Assembly (NCBI GenBank): GCA_035295745.1
Contig: DATGIL010000084.1
Coordinates: 1 to 64,000 of the forward strand
Reading direction: 5' to 3'
Source of the DNA: JAIQFL01 sp035295745
GTDB lineage: Bacteria; Acidobacteriota; Terriglobia; Bryobacterales; Bryobacteraceae
Length of the DNA stretch: 64,000 nt
Position numbers and translations under genes: made by a program. The notes below the pieces were generated by a model. It searched no databases, had not been told where the DNA came from, and saw nothing but the letters and a program-made list of their open reading frames with translations. Positions 17,408 through 26,305 of this stretch are shown here, in pieces. Within the stretch, counting starts at the first letter, position 1. Every line of letters starts with the position of its first letter.

Positions 17408-17445
17408 GGGGTTGGGAGTTGGGGGTTCGGGGTTAGGGGTTGGGG
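17408..17445 (+). repeat. G-rich dispersed repeat (left half of an inverted pair)
   Basis: Six runs of three to five G separated by TT, AGTT, TTC or TTA, starting GGGGTTGGGAGTTGGGGG. The first 20 bases are identical to the G-rich strand of the repeat at 46493-46516. It could form a G-quadruplex. A C-rich counterpart follows at 17491-17519. Confidence 0.8.
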
Positions 17446-17490
17446 CTCGTGCCGCAACGCTACGGCCGACCTCCGGAGGTCCGAGCGAAG

Positions 17491-17519
17491 CCAAACCCCC
17501 GCCCCAGGCCCCCGGCCCC
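17491..17519 (-). repeat. C-rich counterpart of the G-rich repeat
   Basis: Plus-strand runs ACCCCC, GCCCC, CCCCC and CCCC form an inverted partner to 17408-17445, leaving a 45-bp core between them. The arrangement recalls the repeats that bracket the S23 gene at 46.0-46.5 kb, but without a gene inside. Confidence 0.55.
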
Positions 17520-17555
17520 GCGAGCGCAGCGAGCCCTTGTACAATGATCCCATCC

Positions 17556-19124
17556 ATGCGCCGATATCTCCTTTTCTTCCTCACCTCAGCCGTCGCGATC
17601 GCCGCCACCTGCCAGGACCTGCAACAACTCAAATTCCCCGCCGTCACCATCACCAGCGCCGCCGAAATGCCTGCTGCCACTCAAGGCCAAGCCAAGATCC
17701 CCGCCTTTTGCCAAGCCAAAGGATTCGTCACTACCCCCGGACTCCACGGCGAGCCCGCCAACCAGGTGCGATTCGAAGTCGACTTGCCCACCTCAGGATG
17801 GAATGGCAAGCTCTATTTCGCCGGCGGAGGCGGATTCGTCGCAGGCCGCTCCAACAAAGCGGTCATGGCCCAAGGCTACGCGTCCGCCTACACCGACGCC
17901 GGCCACGAAAATCCATCCGCCTTCGACGCCACCTGGGCCAACAACAGCCTCACCAAAAAAGTCGACTTCTTCTATCGCGGTATCCACGTCGCTACCGTCG
18001 CAGCCAAGGCCGTCACGCACGCCTTCTACGACAAGCCCCTCGACAAGTCGTACTTCGTCGGCTGCTCCACTGGAGGCCGTCAGGCGATGATGGAAGCGCA
18101 ACGCTTCCCCGAAGATTACGACGGCATCGTCGCCGGCGCGCCCGCCGTAGATTTCACCGGCCTCATGCTCGAATTCTCGTGGAACCAGCGCGCGCTGCTG
18201 GCATCGGAAGCCAGCTACATCCCCGCATCCAAGCTTCCTCTCATCGCCAAAGCCGTCCTTGCCGAGTGCGACGCCCGCGATGGTCTTACCGACGGCCTGA
18301 TCAGCGAGCCGCGAAAATGCAAATTCGATCCCGCCACCCTGCTCTGCAAATCAGGCGAAGCCAAGGAGTGCCTCACCGCCGCCCAAGTCGACACCCTGCG
18401 CAAACTCTACGCCGGCCCCAGTACCTCATCCGGCCGCCAGATCTATCCCGGCATGCCGATCGGACACGAGGACTCGCCCAACTACTCTGCTTACATCTTC
18501 GGCAACACGCCGCCCACCGCTACTCCCAGCGGTACGCTCACCTACACCGGCGACTACATTCAAAACTCCACTGTCGCCGCGCTCGAATTCGAATTCCAGG
18601 AACAGTTCCTCAAGTACGAAGGCTTCCGCGCCGGCAACGCCGCATACGACTGGCGGACCTTCGATTTCGATAAGGACCTCCCCAAGGTCGCCGACCTCGC
18701 CAAGATCCACAACGCCCTCAATCCCGACCTGTCCCGCTTCCAAAAGCGCGGTGGGAAGCTGATCCTCTACTCCGGCTGGGCCGACCCCGTCGTTCCCCCA
18801 ATTCGCACCATCGAGTATTACGAAAAAGTCGAGTCCGTGATGGGCGCCGACCGCACCCGCACCTTTGCGCGCCTGTTCCTCGCACCCGGCATGAATCACT
18901 GCGGCGGCGGCCCCGGCCCCAACTCGTTCGACTCCCTGGGAGCCATCGCTGAGTGGGTGGAGCATGGCGCCGCACCCAATCAGATGATCGCCTCCCACTC
19001 TAGCAATCGTGTCGTCGACCGGACGCGGCCCTTGTGCCCGTATCCCCAGGTCGCCAAATACAAAGGCTCGGGGAGCATCGACGATGCCGCGAATTTCGTC
19101 TGTTCCGCCCCCACCCAGCCTTGA
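17556..19124 (+). CDS. Tannase/feruloyl esterase family hydrolase
   Basis: 522 residues, secreted (signal peptide MRRYLLFFLTSAVAIAATC). An alpha/beta-hydrolase with the tannase-family nucleophile motif GCSTGGRQ (Cys170-Ser171), the acid in SGWADPVVPP, and the base in PGMNHCGGG. Cys before Ser and Cys after His form the CS-D-HC arrangement, whose disulfide joins the two catalytic residues in this family. It is predicted to cleave aromatic esters such as feruloyl or galloyl esters of plant material. An in-frame ATG at 17544 is an alternative start; 17556 gives the better signal peptide. Confidence 0.9.
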   Translation: MRRYLLFFLTSAVAIAATCQDLQQLKFPAVTITSAAEMPAATQGQAKIPAFCQAKGFVTTPGLHGEPANQVRFEVDLPTSGWNGKLYFAGGGGFVAGRSNKAVMAQGYASAYTDAGHENPSAFDATWANNSLTKKVDFFYRGIHVATVAAKAVTHAFYDKPLDKSYFVGCSTGGRQAMMEAQRFPEDYDGIVAGAPAVDFTGLMLEFSWNQRALLASEASYIPASKLPLIAKAVLAECDARDGLTDGLISEPRKCKFDPATLLCKSGEAKECLTAAQVDTLRKLYAGPSTSSGRQIYPGMPIGHEDSPNYSAYIFGNTPPTATPSGTLTYTGDYIQNSTVAALEFEFQEQFLKYEGFRAGNAAYDWRTFDFDKDLPKVADLAKIHNALNPDLSRFQKRGGKLILYSGWADPVVPPIRTIEYYEKVESVMGADRTRTFARLFLAPGMNHCGGGPGPNSFDSLGAIAEWVEHGAAPNQMIASHSSNRVVDRTRPLCPYPQVAKYKGSGSIDDAANFVCSAPTQP

Positions 19125-19141
19125 GGAGCATAATAAGAGCG

Positions 19142-19996
19142 ATGACTTCGAGACGCAATTTCCTGAAGACCAGTACTCTGGCCGCCGCCATGTCTGCCGC
19201 CGCCAGCGGGAAACAACTCCGCACGGTCGGCGTCCAGCTCTACACCGTGCGCACGGTGCTGCCGGAAAAGCCGGCTGAGATTCTCGGAGCGATCGAGTCG
19301 ATCGGCTTCGAAGAGGTCGAGGCCACCTTCGCCGGCCTGGACAAAATCTGGGATGCGCTTGTCGCCACGCACCTCAAGCCGGTCAGCATCCACCTCGATT
19401 CGACCCTGGTCACCAAGGGAGCGGATGACGAGATCGCCCGCACCCTCGATCAGTTGCGCCATCGCGGATTCTCGTTCGCCGTCTTCCCCTACCTGCCGCC
19501 AGCGGAACGGGGCGGACTCGACGTGATCAAGAAGCTCTGCGACAAGCTGAATCACGCAGGCGAGAAGGCTAAATCCGCCGGGCTCCGATTCTGCTATCAC
19601 AACCACGCATTCGAGTTCGAGCCCATGGAGGGCACCACACCTTTCCAGGTAATGATGGACCACACCGATCCCAAGCTCGTTGGTCTCGAGATGGACGTCT
19701 TCTGGGTCAGCGTCGCAGGACACGATCCCGTCGAGACGCTCAGCAAGCTCTCGGGACGCGTGCCCCTCTTGCACCTGAAGGATAAGGAGCGCGGAACGCC
19801 AGTCATGTACAAGGAGTCTGTTCCCAAAACTGCATTCAAAGAGGTCGGGCACGGTGTCATAGAGTGGCCCAAGGTCTTGGCGGCCGCCTCTTCCGCGGGC
19901 GTGCAGCACTATTTCGTGGAGCAGGATCAGACGCCCGGCGACCCCATCGAGAGCCTGCGCCAGAGCTTTGCGTACATCTCCAAATTGAATTTCTAG
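19142..19996 (+). CDS. Tat-exported sugar phosphate isomerase/epimerase-like protein
   Basis: 284 residues. The N-terminus has a twin-arginine signal (SRRNFLKT). The body is an AP-endonuclease-2-type TIM barrel as in IolE-like isomerases: VGVQLYTVRTVLPE, GFEEVEATFAGL, FCYHNHAFEFEP, VGLEMDVFWVSVAG, and LHLKDKERG. Metal-binding His, Glu and Asp residues appear at the expected places. The precise substrate is unknown. It follows the tannase gene by 17 bp and may be cotranscribed, so a role in using plant-derived sugars or aromatics is possible. Confidence 0.85.
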   Translation: MTSRRNFLKTSTLAAAMSAAASGKQLRTVGVQLYTVRTVLPEKPAEILGAIESIGFEEVEATFAGLDKIWDALVATHLKPVSIHLDSTLVTKGADDEIARTLDQLRHRGFSFAVFPYLPPAERGGLDVIKKLCDKLNHAGEKAKSAGLRFCYHNHAFEFEPMEGTTPFQVMMDHTDPKLVGLEMDVFWVSVAGHDPVETLSKLSGRVPLLHLKDKERGTPVMYKESVPKTAFKEVGHGVIEWPKVLAAASSAGVQHYFVEQDQTPGDPIESLRQSFAYISKLNF

Positions 19997-20000
19997 ACGT

Positions 20001-20025
20001 CCTTACGAGCCGCGATTGTAAGGAA
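20001..20025 (+). repeat. Isolated partial copy of the 115-bp repeat motif
   Basis: CTTACGAGCCGCGA followed by TTGTAAGG matches the CTTACGAGCCGCGACCGTAAGG core of the tandem array at 35.6-36.3 kb, showing that this motif is dispersed. It lies just after the isomerase-like gene. Confidence 0.6.
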
Positions 20026-20049
20026 TCTAAAGCCGGCCGCCTTAGATAC

Positions 20050-20062
20050 TTGACAGAGTCAA
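20050..20062. promoter_or_regulatory. Palindrome TTGACAGAGTCAA before the MarR-GNAT start, probable autoregulatory operator
   Basis: A perfect 5-bp inverted repeat (TTGAC/GTCAA) around AGA ends four bases before the ATG. The site and its position suit repression by the MarR domain encoded just downstream. This is inference. Confidence 0.5.
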
Positions 20063-20066
20063 CTAA

Positions 20067-20999
20067 ATGGCGCACACTGGTCGCATGTCATCCGGTGTGG
20101 ATGCAGTGCGCCGCTTCAATCGTTTCTACACGAGCCAGATCGGCCTTTTGCGCGAGGGCCTGCTCGACAGTCCCTTTTCTCTCATGGAAGTTCGCGTCCT
20201 CTACGAACTCGCCCATCGCGAAAGCCCCTCCGCGACCGAGCTGGTCAAAGACCTCGGCCTCGACGCCGGCTACCTGAGCCGCATTCTCCGAAAGTTTGAG
20301 AAATGCGGATTCGTATCACGGAGTCCTTCCAAGACCGATGGCCGCCGCAGTCATCTGCTGATGACGAGGGCTGGCCGCAAAGCGTTCGCACCGCTCGATC
20401 GCGCCTCCAGCGAGCAGGCCGCTGCGATGCTCAAGCGGCTCCCCGAAACCGAACAAGCCCGCCTGGTGGACGCCATGCGCACCATCGAAACCCTCTCCGG
20501 CGCACCGCCAGACGCCCAGCCCGCGTACTCCTTCCGCGCTCATCGACCGGGCGACATAGGCGCGATCATCCATCTCCACGGACTTCTGTACGCCCGAGAA
20601 TACGGATGGGGGGAACGCTTTGAAGCCCTGGTCGCCGATATCGCCGCCAAATTCATTCAGAACTTCGATGCCGCACGCGAGCGTTGCTGGGTCGCGGAGA
20701 TGCATGGTGTCGTGGTCGGATCGGTATTCCTCGTGAAGCACTCGGACGACGTGGCCAAGCTGCGCCTGCTGATCGTCGACCCCTCCGCGCGCGGCCTTGG
20801 CATCGGCCGCCACCTCGTGGCCGAGTGCATCGATTTTGCGCGCGACTCCGGCTACCGCATGATCACGCTGTGGACCCAGGACATCCTCCGAGCGGCACAG
20901 CACATCTACGAGAAGTCCGGCTTCCGCCTCGTCCGCGAAGAGCCGCACTGCGCCTTCGGCATTCCGATGGTCGGCCAGATCTGGGAACTCGCGCTGTAA
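20067..20999 (+). CDS. MarR-type regulator fused to a GNAT acetyltransferase
   Basis: 310 residues. Residues ~10-145 are a winged-helix MarR domain (LYELAHRESPSATELVKDLGLDAGYLSRILRKFEKCGFV with wing SRSPSKTDGRRSHLLMT). Residues ~160-310 are a GNAT domain with the acetyl-CoA loop VDPSARGLGIGRHLV and the IYEKSGFRLV motif. This is a known two-domain architecture; it probably senses or acetylates a small molecule. A palindrome precedes the start. An ATG at 20085 is an alternative start that would leave more room for a ribosome binding site. The following ABC exporter genes may belong to its regulon. Confidence 0.9.
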   Translation: MAHTGRMSSGVDAVRRFNRFYTSQIGLLREGLLDSPFSLMEVRVLYELAHRESPSATELVKDLGLDAGYLSRILRKFEKCGFVSRSPSKTDGRRSHLLMTRAGRKAFAPLDRASSEQAAAMLKRLPETEQARLVDAMRTIETLSGAPPDAQPAYSFRAHRPGDIGAIIHLHGLLYAREYGWGERFEALVADIAAKFIQNFDAARERCWVAEMHGVVVGSVFLVKHSDDVAKLRLLIVDPSARGLGIGRHLVAECIDFARDSGYRMITLWTQDILRAAQHIYEKSGFRLVREEPHCAFGIPMVGQIWELAL

Positions 21000-21055
21000 C
21001 CGCCTCCTCCGATCCCATCGCCCGTGCACGCTGTACGAACTGCTATCATTCCCCG

Positions 21056-21973
21056 ATGGACGCCATCGAAATCCAAGGCGTAACTAAAAGCTTCGGGACC
21101 GTTACAGCGGTAAACGATCTGTCGCTCCGCGTTCCCGAAGGCGCCGTTTACGGCTTCATCGGACCAAATGGTTCCGGCAAAACCACCACCCTCCGCATGA
21201 TCGTCAACATCTTCTATCCCGACAGCGGCATAGTCCGCGTTTTCGGACAAGAGGTCGGCGGAGATCGCTCCAGTCAAATCGGCTACCTTCCCGAAGAGCG
21301 CGGCGTCTATCGCCGCATGGAAGTCCGATCTCTGCTGGAATTCTACGGCGAACTGCGCGGCGGCCGCAACGTTACCGCCGACGTCAACGCATGGCTCGAT
21401 CGCTTCGAACTCTCGCACTGCGCCAAACGCAAGGTCGAGACCCTCAGCAAAGGCATGAGCCAGAAGGTGCAGTTCATCGCCGCCGTCGTGCCCGAGCCGA
21501 AACTCCTCATCCTGGACGAACCTTTCACCGGTCTCGATCCCGTCAGCGCCGAGGTCCTCCGCGCCGCGATCCTGGACCTCCGCCGCCGCGGCGTCACCGT
21601 CATCCTCAGCACCCATGACATGAACACCGCCGAGAGCCTCTGCGACTACATCCTGATGATCTATCGCGGCCAGAAAGTCCTCGACGGCACTCTCGAGTCC
21701 ATTCAGGAACAGTACGGCAACGACACCATTCGTGTCTCCACCGCCGCCGGGATCGAGTCCTTGCGCGAACTCCCGGGCACCGAGACCATTCGCGATCTCG
21801 GCCATGTCCAGGAGATCCGTATGGCCCGTGGCTGCGACCCGCAGGACTTGCTCCGCGCGTTAGTCGCGCGCACCCGCGTGAACAGCTTCTCGGTCACCAA
21901 GCCCTCCCTCCACGACATCTTCATTCGCATAGCGGGACACGAAACCGAAGTGGAGGCCGCACAACATGCGTAA
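21056..21973 (+). CDS. ABC transporter ATP-binding protein
   Basis: 305 residues. Walker A is GPNGSGKTT, the signature loop is reduced to LSKGMSQK, and Walker B is LLILDEPFTGLDPVSAEV, followed by the switch His (STHDM). The C-terminal ~80 residues are the regulatory extension typical of ABC-2 export ATPases (NatA-like). No Shine-Dalgarno sequence is visible. A TATCAT hexamer lies six bases before the ATG, which would suit a leaderless transcript. The last 8 bp overlap the permease gene. Confidence 0.95.
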   Translation: MDAIEIQGVTKSFGTVTAVNDLSLRVPEGAVYGFIGPNGSGKTTTLRMIVNIFYPDSGIVRVFGQEVGGDRSSQIGYLPEERGVYRRMEVRSLLEFYGELRGGRNVTADVNAWLDRFELSHCAKRKVETLSKGMSQKVQFIAAVVPEPKLLILDEPFTGLDPVSAEVLRAAILDLRRRGVTVILSTHDMNTAESLCDYILMIYRGQKVLDGTLESIQEQYGNDTIRVSTAAGIESLRELPGTETIRDLGHVQEIRMARGCDPQDLLRALVARTRVNSFSVTKPSLHDIFIRIAGHETEVEAAQHA

Positions 21974-23300
21974 GATTCTGCTGGTGGCCAAGCGCGATTA
22001 CCTGCAGGCAATCCGCTCGAAGGCCTTTCTCTTCGCGCTCATCGCAGCTCCGATCATTGGAGGAGGGTCGTTCCTTGGGCTGGCCGTCATGAAAGCCAAG
22101 CCCGATATTCAGGACCGCCGCGTGGTGATTGTCGACCGCACCGGAGTCGCCGCTGCCACGGTGATCGAAGCCGCCGCCGAACGGAACCGCGACGACCTCC
22201 TCGACAAGATCACCGGACGCCAGGTCAGGCCGCGCTACATTTTCGAAACAGCCGCGCCCGGCGACGCCAATCCCAACACTCTGCGACTGGCCCTCTCCGA
22301 CCGGATCCGCCGCCGCGAGCTGTTCGCCTTTGTCGAGATCGGAAGCGATGCCCTCCACCCGGTGAAGGTCGACAATCCGGACAAGATGCCGGAGTCCAGC
22401 CGCGTCGACTACTACTCCAACGGCGCTGCGATTGACGAATCGCTCTCCTGGATCTCAGGTGCTGTCAACGATGGCCTGCGGCGCGCCCGCCTCACTCAAC
22501 TCGGCGTGGACCATAGCAAGTTCTCCGACGTGCTCGGCTCCACCAAACTGCAGACCATGAGCCTCATCGTCAAGGACGAAAAGACCGGCGACATTCAGGA
22601 AGCCCGCAAGAAGAGCGAACTGGAAGGTTTCGTAGTGCCTTTCGTCTTCGTCATGCTGCTCGTCATGATCGTGCTCTTTGCCGTCGGTCCCGTACTCGGA
22701 GCGGTAGCCGAAGACAAGATGCAGCGCGTCTTTGAGATGCTGCTCGCATCCGCCACCCCGTTCGAATTGATCGTCGGGAAAGTGCTCGCCTCCGTGGGCC
22801 TCTCACTCACCAGTTCCGCGGTCTATGTCATCGGCGGGCTCTTCGTCCTCCAGGGCATGGCCATGATGGGACTCGCGCCTCTATCGCTGATCCCCTGGTT
22901 CCTGATTTACGTGATCGCGGAGGTGACGGTGCTCTGCGCCATGGCCACGGCGCTCGGTGCGGCCTGCGCCAGTCCGAGCGATGCACAGCATCTCGCCATG
23001 CTGCTCTTCGCCCCTGTGCTCATACCGATGTTCCTTCTCACCCCGATCATGCAACAGCCCAACGGCGGCCTCGCGTTGAGCCTTTCGCTCTTTCCGCCTT
23101 TCACTCCGGTGCTGATGATGATGCGCCAGGCGATGCCCAGCGGCATTCCCATGTGGCAGCCTTTCGCCGGTTTGATCGGCACCATCGCCTGGACGCTGGC
23201 AGTCGCGTGGGCCGCTGCACGCATCTTCCGCATCGGAATTCTCATGCAGGGCAAAACTCCGTCGCTCCCGGAACTGATGCGTTGGGCCGTTCGCGGCTGA
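21966..23300 (+). CDS. ABC-2 type transporter permease (NatB-like)
   Basis: 444 residues. One membrane segment near the N-terminus (AFLFALIAAPIIGGGSFLGL) is followed by a large extracytoplasmic domain (~45-215) and then about six membrane segments (~218-430). This is the topology of NatB/CcmB-like ABC-2 permeases. It overlaps the ATPase gene and forms the exporter with it. The substrate cannot be read from the sequence; sodium or a drug-like compound are options known for the family. Confidence 0.9.
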   Translation: MRKILLVAKRDYLQAIRSKAFLFALIAAPIIGGGSFLGLAVMKAKPDIQDRRVVIVDRTGVAAATVIEAAAERNRDDLLDKITGRQVRPRYIFETAAPGDANPNTLRLALSDRIRRRELFAFVEIGSDALHPVKVDNPDKMPESSRVDYYSNGAAIDESLSWISGAVNDGLRRARLTQLGVDHSKFSDVLGSTKLQTMSLIVKDEKTGDIQEARKKSELEGFVVPFVFVMLLVMIVLFAVGPVLGAVAEDKMQRVFEMLLASATPFELIVGKVLASVGLSLTSSAVYVIGGLFVLQGMAMMGLAPLSLIPWFLIYVIAEVTVLCAMATALGAACASPSDAQHLAMLLFAPVLIPMFLLTPIMQQPNGGLALSLSLFPPFTPVLMMMRQAMPSGIPMWQPFAGLIGTIAWTLAVAWAAARIFRIGILMQGKTPSLPELMRWAVRG

Positions 23301-23328
23301 CCCGCTTCGTCCAGCGATTCGTTGCCGG

Positions 23329-24837
23329 TCACTCGATATTGACGGCGTTGTTGGTGGCGGAGAGCGCCTGGCCTTCGGTGTCGCGGACAACCAGACGCAC
23401 AAGGTAGGTTCCCGGCTTGACATCGAACGTGGTCTTCACAGTGACTCCGTTGCCAAGGTGTTCGAGGGTCTCATCCTTCAGCCGTAGGTCCACGACTTTT
23501 TTAACACCCTGAAGATAATTTCCGTTGCGGTCGAAAATGCCGGAGACCAGCGTCACTTCGTTACGATTGCGCCCCTCCGCCTTGTGAAATCGAAACTGCT
23601 TCAGATCGAGATGCGCCATGACGGAGAGCTTCGCAATCTCTCCCGTGCGGAAAAACTGCGTGTGCATGGCGATCGGCAATTCAAGCATCTCATCACGTGA
23701 GAAGAGCGCCGATTCGATCTCCTGACGCGCCGTCTCGGCGGCATCGTCGGTGCGTTTGGGCGCGTAGTATCCGTGGCGCGCCGTCACGGAATCGCCGGGG
23801 ACGTTCTTCAGGCTCACCTTCAGCGTGTGAAAGCTGCCGTCGGAGCGCAGATTCTGCGGCGAGAATCCGAGCAGGTAGAGGTATTCCGGCGCCGCCGCCA
23901 CGCGGTGAAATGCCTCGTCGAATCCGTTGGTGTTCTCCACCATAGTGCCGCCTGTGCCGGAGGCGAGTTCTGCCATGATGCTGCCCTGCATGTAGAGTTG
24001 CGACAAGCTGCGGCCACCACCCGGCGCCGCGTTGAATCGCGGATCGGTGTACAGACCTTTAGGGTCAATTGCGTTGATAATCACTTTCGAACGGATAGCC
24101 TGCTCGATGATGGCTGCCTTTACCTCGGTGTACAGCGGTGACAGTGTATTGAAGCCCGACGTGATAAACACCATGGTGCGCTGCCCGGGCGCCACGCTCA
24201 TCCGTTTGGCGATGGCCTTCATGTTGTTCAGCGCTGCCAGGGAGGCCTGCTCGAAGTCGTTGAGCCCGCCGACGCGCGTCATGATCGCTGGACGAATCCG
24301 GTCCAGCGCAACACGCAGCTTGACGCGGTCGTCCGTAAAGTCGAGATTGACTTCGCCGGATAGGGAGTAGATCGCCAGGCGGTCGGTGGGCAGGAGGTTG
24401 TCGATGAATCGCTCGGCAGCCTGACGGATGGGCGCCAGCCGGTCGATCTGCATATGGATGTCGTCAAACACGAGAGCCACGAATCGTTCCGGGGTGACCA
24501 CCGTTGGGTCGGCCCCTTCCCCGGCTGATGGATGGGAAGCGCCGCCAGTTTCCGTTGGTGAGATCGTAGTTTTCTCGACGCTGAAGCGGGCGATTTCCTG
24601 GGGCTTGCCCTTGTCGAAGAGTTGGAAGCTCTCCTTGGTGAGGTCGCCTACGGCATCGCCGTGAGAGTTGCGGACGACTACAGGCACCATCACCAGGTTC
24701 ACCTTGGATTTGAAGGACGCCTGTTCGTCACGAGTCGACATTTCGGACCCGTTCGGAACCGTGCCATTTTGCGCCACCACTTGGGAGAGACTACCGAAAC
24801 AAACCATCAGACAGGCAACCCAGGAGACCAGCATCAT
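23329..24837 (-). CDS. Exported VWFA-related acidobacterial protein (TIGR03436 type)
   Basis: 502 residues. A signal peptide (MMLVSWVACLMVCFGSLSQVVA) is followed by 'NLVMVPVVVRNSHGDAVGDLTKESFQLFDKGKPQ' and a von Willebrand A-like domain with the degenerate MIDAS site VFDDIHM. The hallmark 'EYLYLLGFSPQN' and 'HGYYAPKR' segments of TIGR03436 proteins follow. It is secreted or surface-located, of unknown function. The start at 24837 was chosen over an upstream ATG (24879) because GGGAG precedes it and because 24879 falls in the presumed insertion-sequence end. The insertion sits within ~40 bp of this start and may have replaced its promoter. Confidence 0.85.
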   Translation of the reverse strand: MMLVSWVACLMVCFGSLSQVVAQNGTVPNGSEMSTRDEQASFKSKVNLVMVPVVVRNSHGDAVGDLTKESFQLFDKGKPQEIARFSVEKTTISPTETGGASHPSAGEGADPTVVTPERFVALVFDDIHMQIDRLAPIRQAAERFIDNLLPTDRLAIYSLSGEVNLDFTDDRVKLRVALDRIRPAIMTRVGGLNDFEQASLAALNNMKAIAKRMSVAPGQRTMVFITSGFNTLSPLYTEVKAAIIEQAIRSKVIINAIDPKGLYTDPRFNAAPGGGRSLSQLYMQGSIMAELASGTGGTMVENTNGFDEAFHRVAAAPEYLYLLGFSPQNLRSDGSFHTLKVSLKNVPGDSVTARHGYYAPKRTDDAAETARQEIESALFSRDEMLELPIAMHTQFFRTGEIAKLSVMAHLDLKQFRFHKAEGRNRNEVTLVSGIFDRNGNYLQGVKKVVDLRLKDETLEHLGNGVTVKTTFDVKPGTYLVRLVVRDTEGQALSATNNAVNIE

Positions 24838-24965
24838 GCTCCCTATTCTATGCCTAACGGAGAAGGACTCTTGTCTCATGCAAGATGAGCCTGAACGGGG
24901 AGTCGAATTCTCACGCAAGATGAGCCCGAAGGGGAACCACGGGATGCTGAGAGTTGATCATCAGC

Positions 24966-26186
24966 ATGGACGATTCACAAACGACCAGCCTGGAACAGAT
25001 CCAGGCGTTCCTGGCGGGCAGCGGCGAAATGCGGTTTGCCGGCCAGCGCCGCGAGGATATGTACCTTTGGGTGGAGCAAACCCTCCTTCGACACCAATAC
25101 GCCAGCCTGAAACGGGCCGAGAAAGGATTGCTGCGACAGTACATCGGACGGATGGTGGGCTTAGGCCGGGCCCAGGTCACCCGGTTGCTCACCGCCTACA
25201 GCAAGACCGGCCGTGTGAGAGCCGCAGTTTATCAGCGCACCCGGTTCGCCACGATTTACACGCCCGCCGATTTGGATCTGTTGGCCTACGTCGACCAGGC
25301 GCATGCGAACCTCAGCGGGCCAGCCACGCGTCGCATCCTGGAACGGGAGTACCTCGTATACGGTCAGGCAGCCTACCAACGGTTAGCCACGATCTCGGTG
25401 GCGCACCTCTACCGTCTGAGAAATACCTCCGGATACCGCCAACGCAACACCACCTACCAGCCGACCAAGCCCACCCTGATTCCCATCGGGGAGCGCCGCA
25501 AGCCCCAACCGAACGGAGCGCCGGGGTACTTGCGCATCGACACCGTGCACCAAGGGGATCAGGCTGGCCGCAAAGGGTTGTATCACATCAATGCGGTCGA
25601 CGAGGTGACGCAATGGGACATCGCGGCAGCCGTCCCGCAAATCTCCGAATTGTGGCTAATGCCAGTGTTGGAGGCGGTACTCCTTCAGTTCCCCTTTGTG
25701 ATCCGCGGTTTCCATTCCGACAACGGCAGCGAATTTATCAACTACAACGTGGCCGGGTTGCTGAGCAAACTGCTGATCGAGCAGACCAAGTCGCGAGCGT
25801 ATCACAGCGGCGACAACGGGCTGGTGGAGGCCAAGAACGGAGCCATCATTCGCAAGCTCATTGGCCACGGACACATCGACGCGCGGCACGCCGAGGCGAT
25901 GAACCGCTACCACCAGGAGTACCTGAATCCGTATGTGAACTTTCACCGTCCATGCGGAGTGCCCACGGTGGTAACTGCCGCCAACGGCAAGCGGAAACGG
26001 ATCTACGAGCGATGGGCGACACCGCTGGAACTGTTGAAGGAGTCGCCACACTGTCCGGCGTGTCTGCGACCGGGAGTCACGCTGGCCCGCTTAGAGGAGT
26101 TGGCGCAGCGGCAAACCGACACGGAAGCCGGGTTTGCAATGCAGGAGGCCAAGCGCCAGCTATTCGCGGGCTTCCAGCGATCATAA
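24966..26186 (+). CDS. DDE-type transposase (integrase catalytic domain)
   Basis: 406 residues. The N-terminal helix-turn-helix segment is RQYIGRMVGLGRAQVTRLL. The retroviral-integrase-like core has Asp192 (RIDTVHQGD), Asp252 (FHSDNGSEF) and Glu288 (GLVEAKNG), with 35 residues between the last two, a classic DD(35)E spacing. The C-terminus holds YLNPYVNFHRPCGVP and a Cys pair (CPACLRPG). It appears full length and so may be active. I cannot place it confidently in a named IS family. Confidence 0.9.
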   Translation: MDDSQTTSLEQIQAFLAGSGEMRFAGQRREDMYLWVEQTLLRHQYASLKRAEKGLLRQYIGRMVGLGRAQVTRLLTAYSKTGRVRAAVYQRTRFATIYTPADLDLLAYVDQAHANLSGPATRRILEREYLVYGQAAYQRLATISVAHLYRLRNTSGYRQRNTTYQPTKPTLIPIGERRKPQPNGAPGYLRIDTVHQGDQAGRKGLYHINAVDEVTQWDIAAAVPQISELWLMPVLEAVLLQFPFVIRGFHSDNGSEFINYNVAGLLSKLLIEQTKSRAYHSGDNGLVEAKNGAIIRKLIGHGHIDARHAEAMNRYHQEYLNPYVNFHRPCGVPTVVTAANGKRKRIYERWATPLELLKESPHCPACLRPGVTLARLEELAQRQTDTEAGFAMQEAKRQLFAGFQRS

Positions 26187-26305
26187 CAGCGGTAAGACGC
26201 GACGCCGCAACGGGATACAGTAAAGAAGAGTGTAAGCTCTTCAATGTATATAGGCAGATCGGGCGACCGGAAAAGCAAGACAAAACCAAAACTCAAAACC
26301 TTCTT

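Noticed and set aside
24668..26305. Long plus-strand frame across the VWFA gene start and the transposase
   Set aside because: It is out of frame with the transposase and encodes no recognisable domain before 26306.
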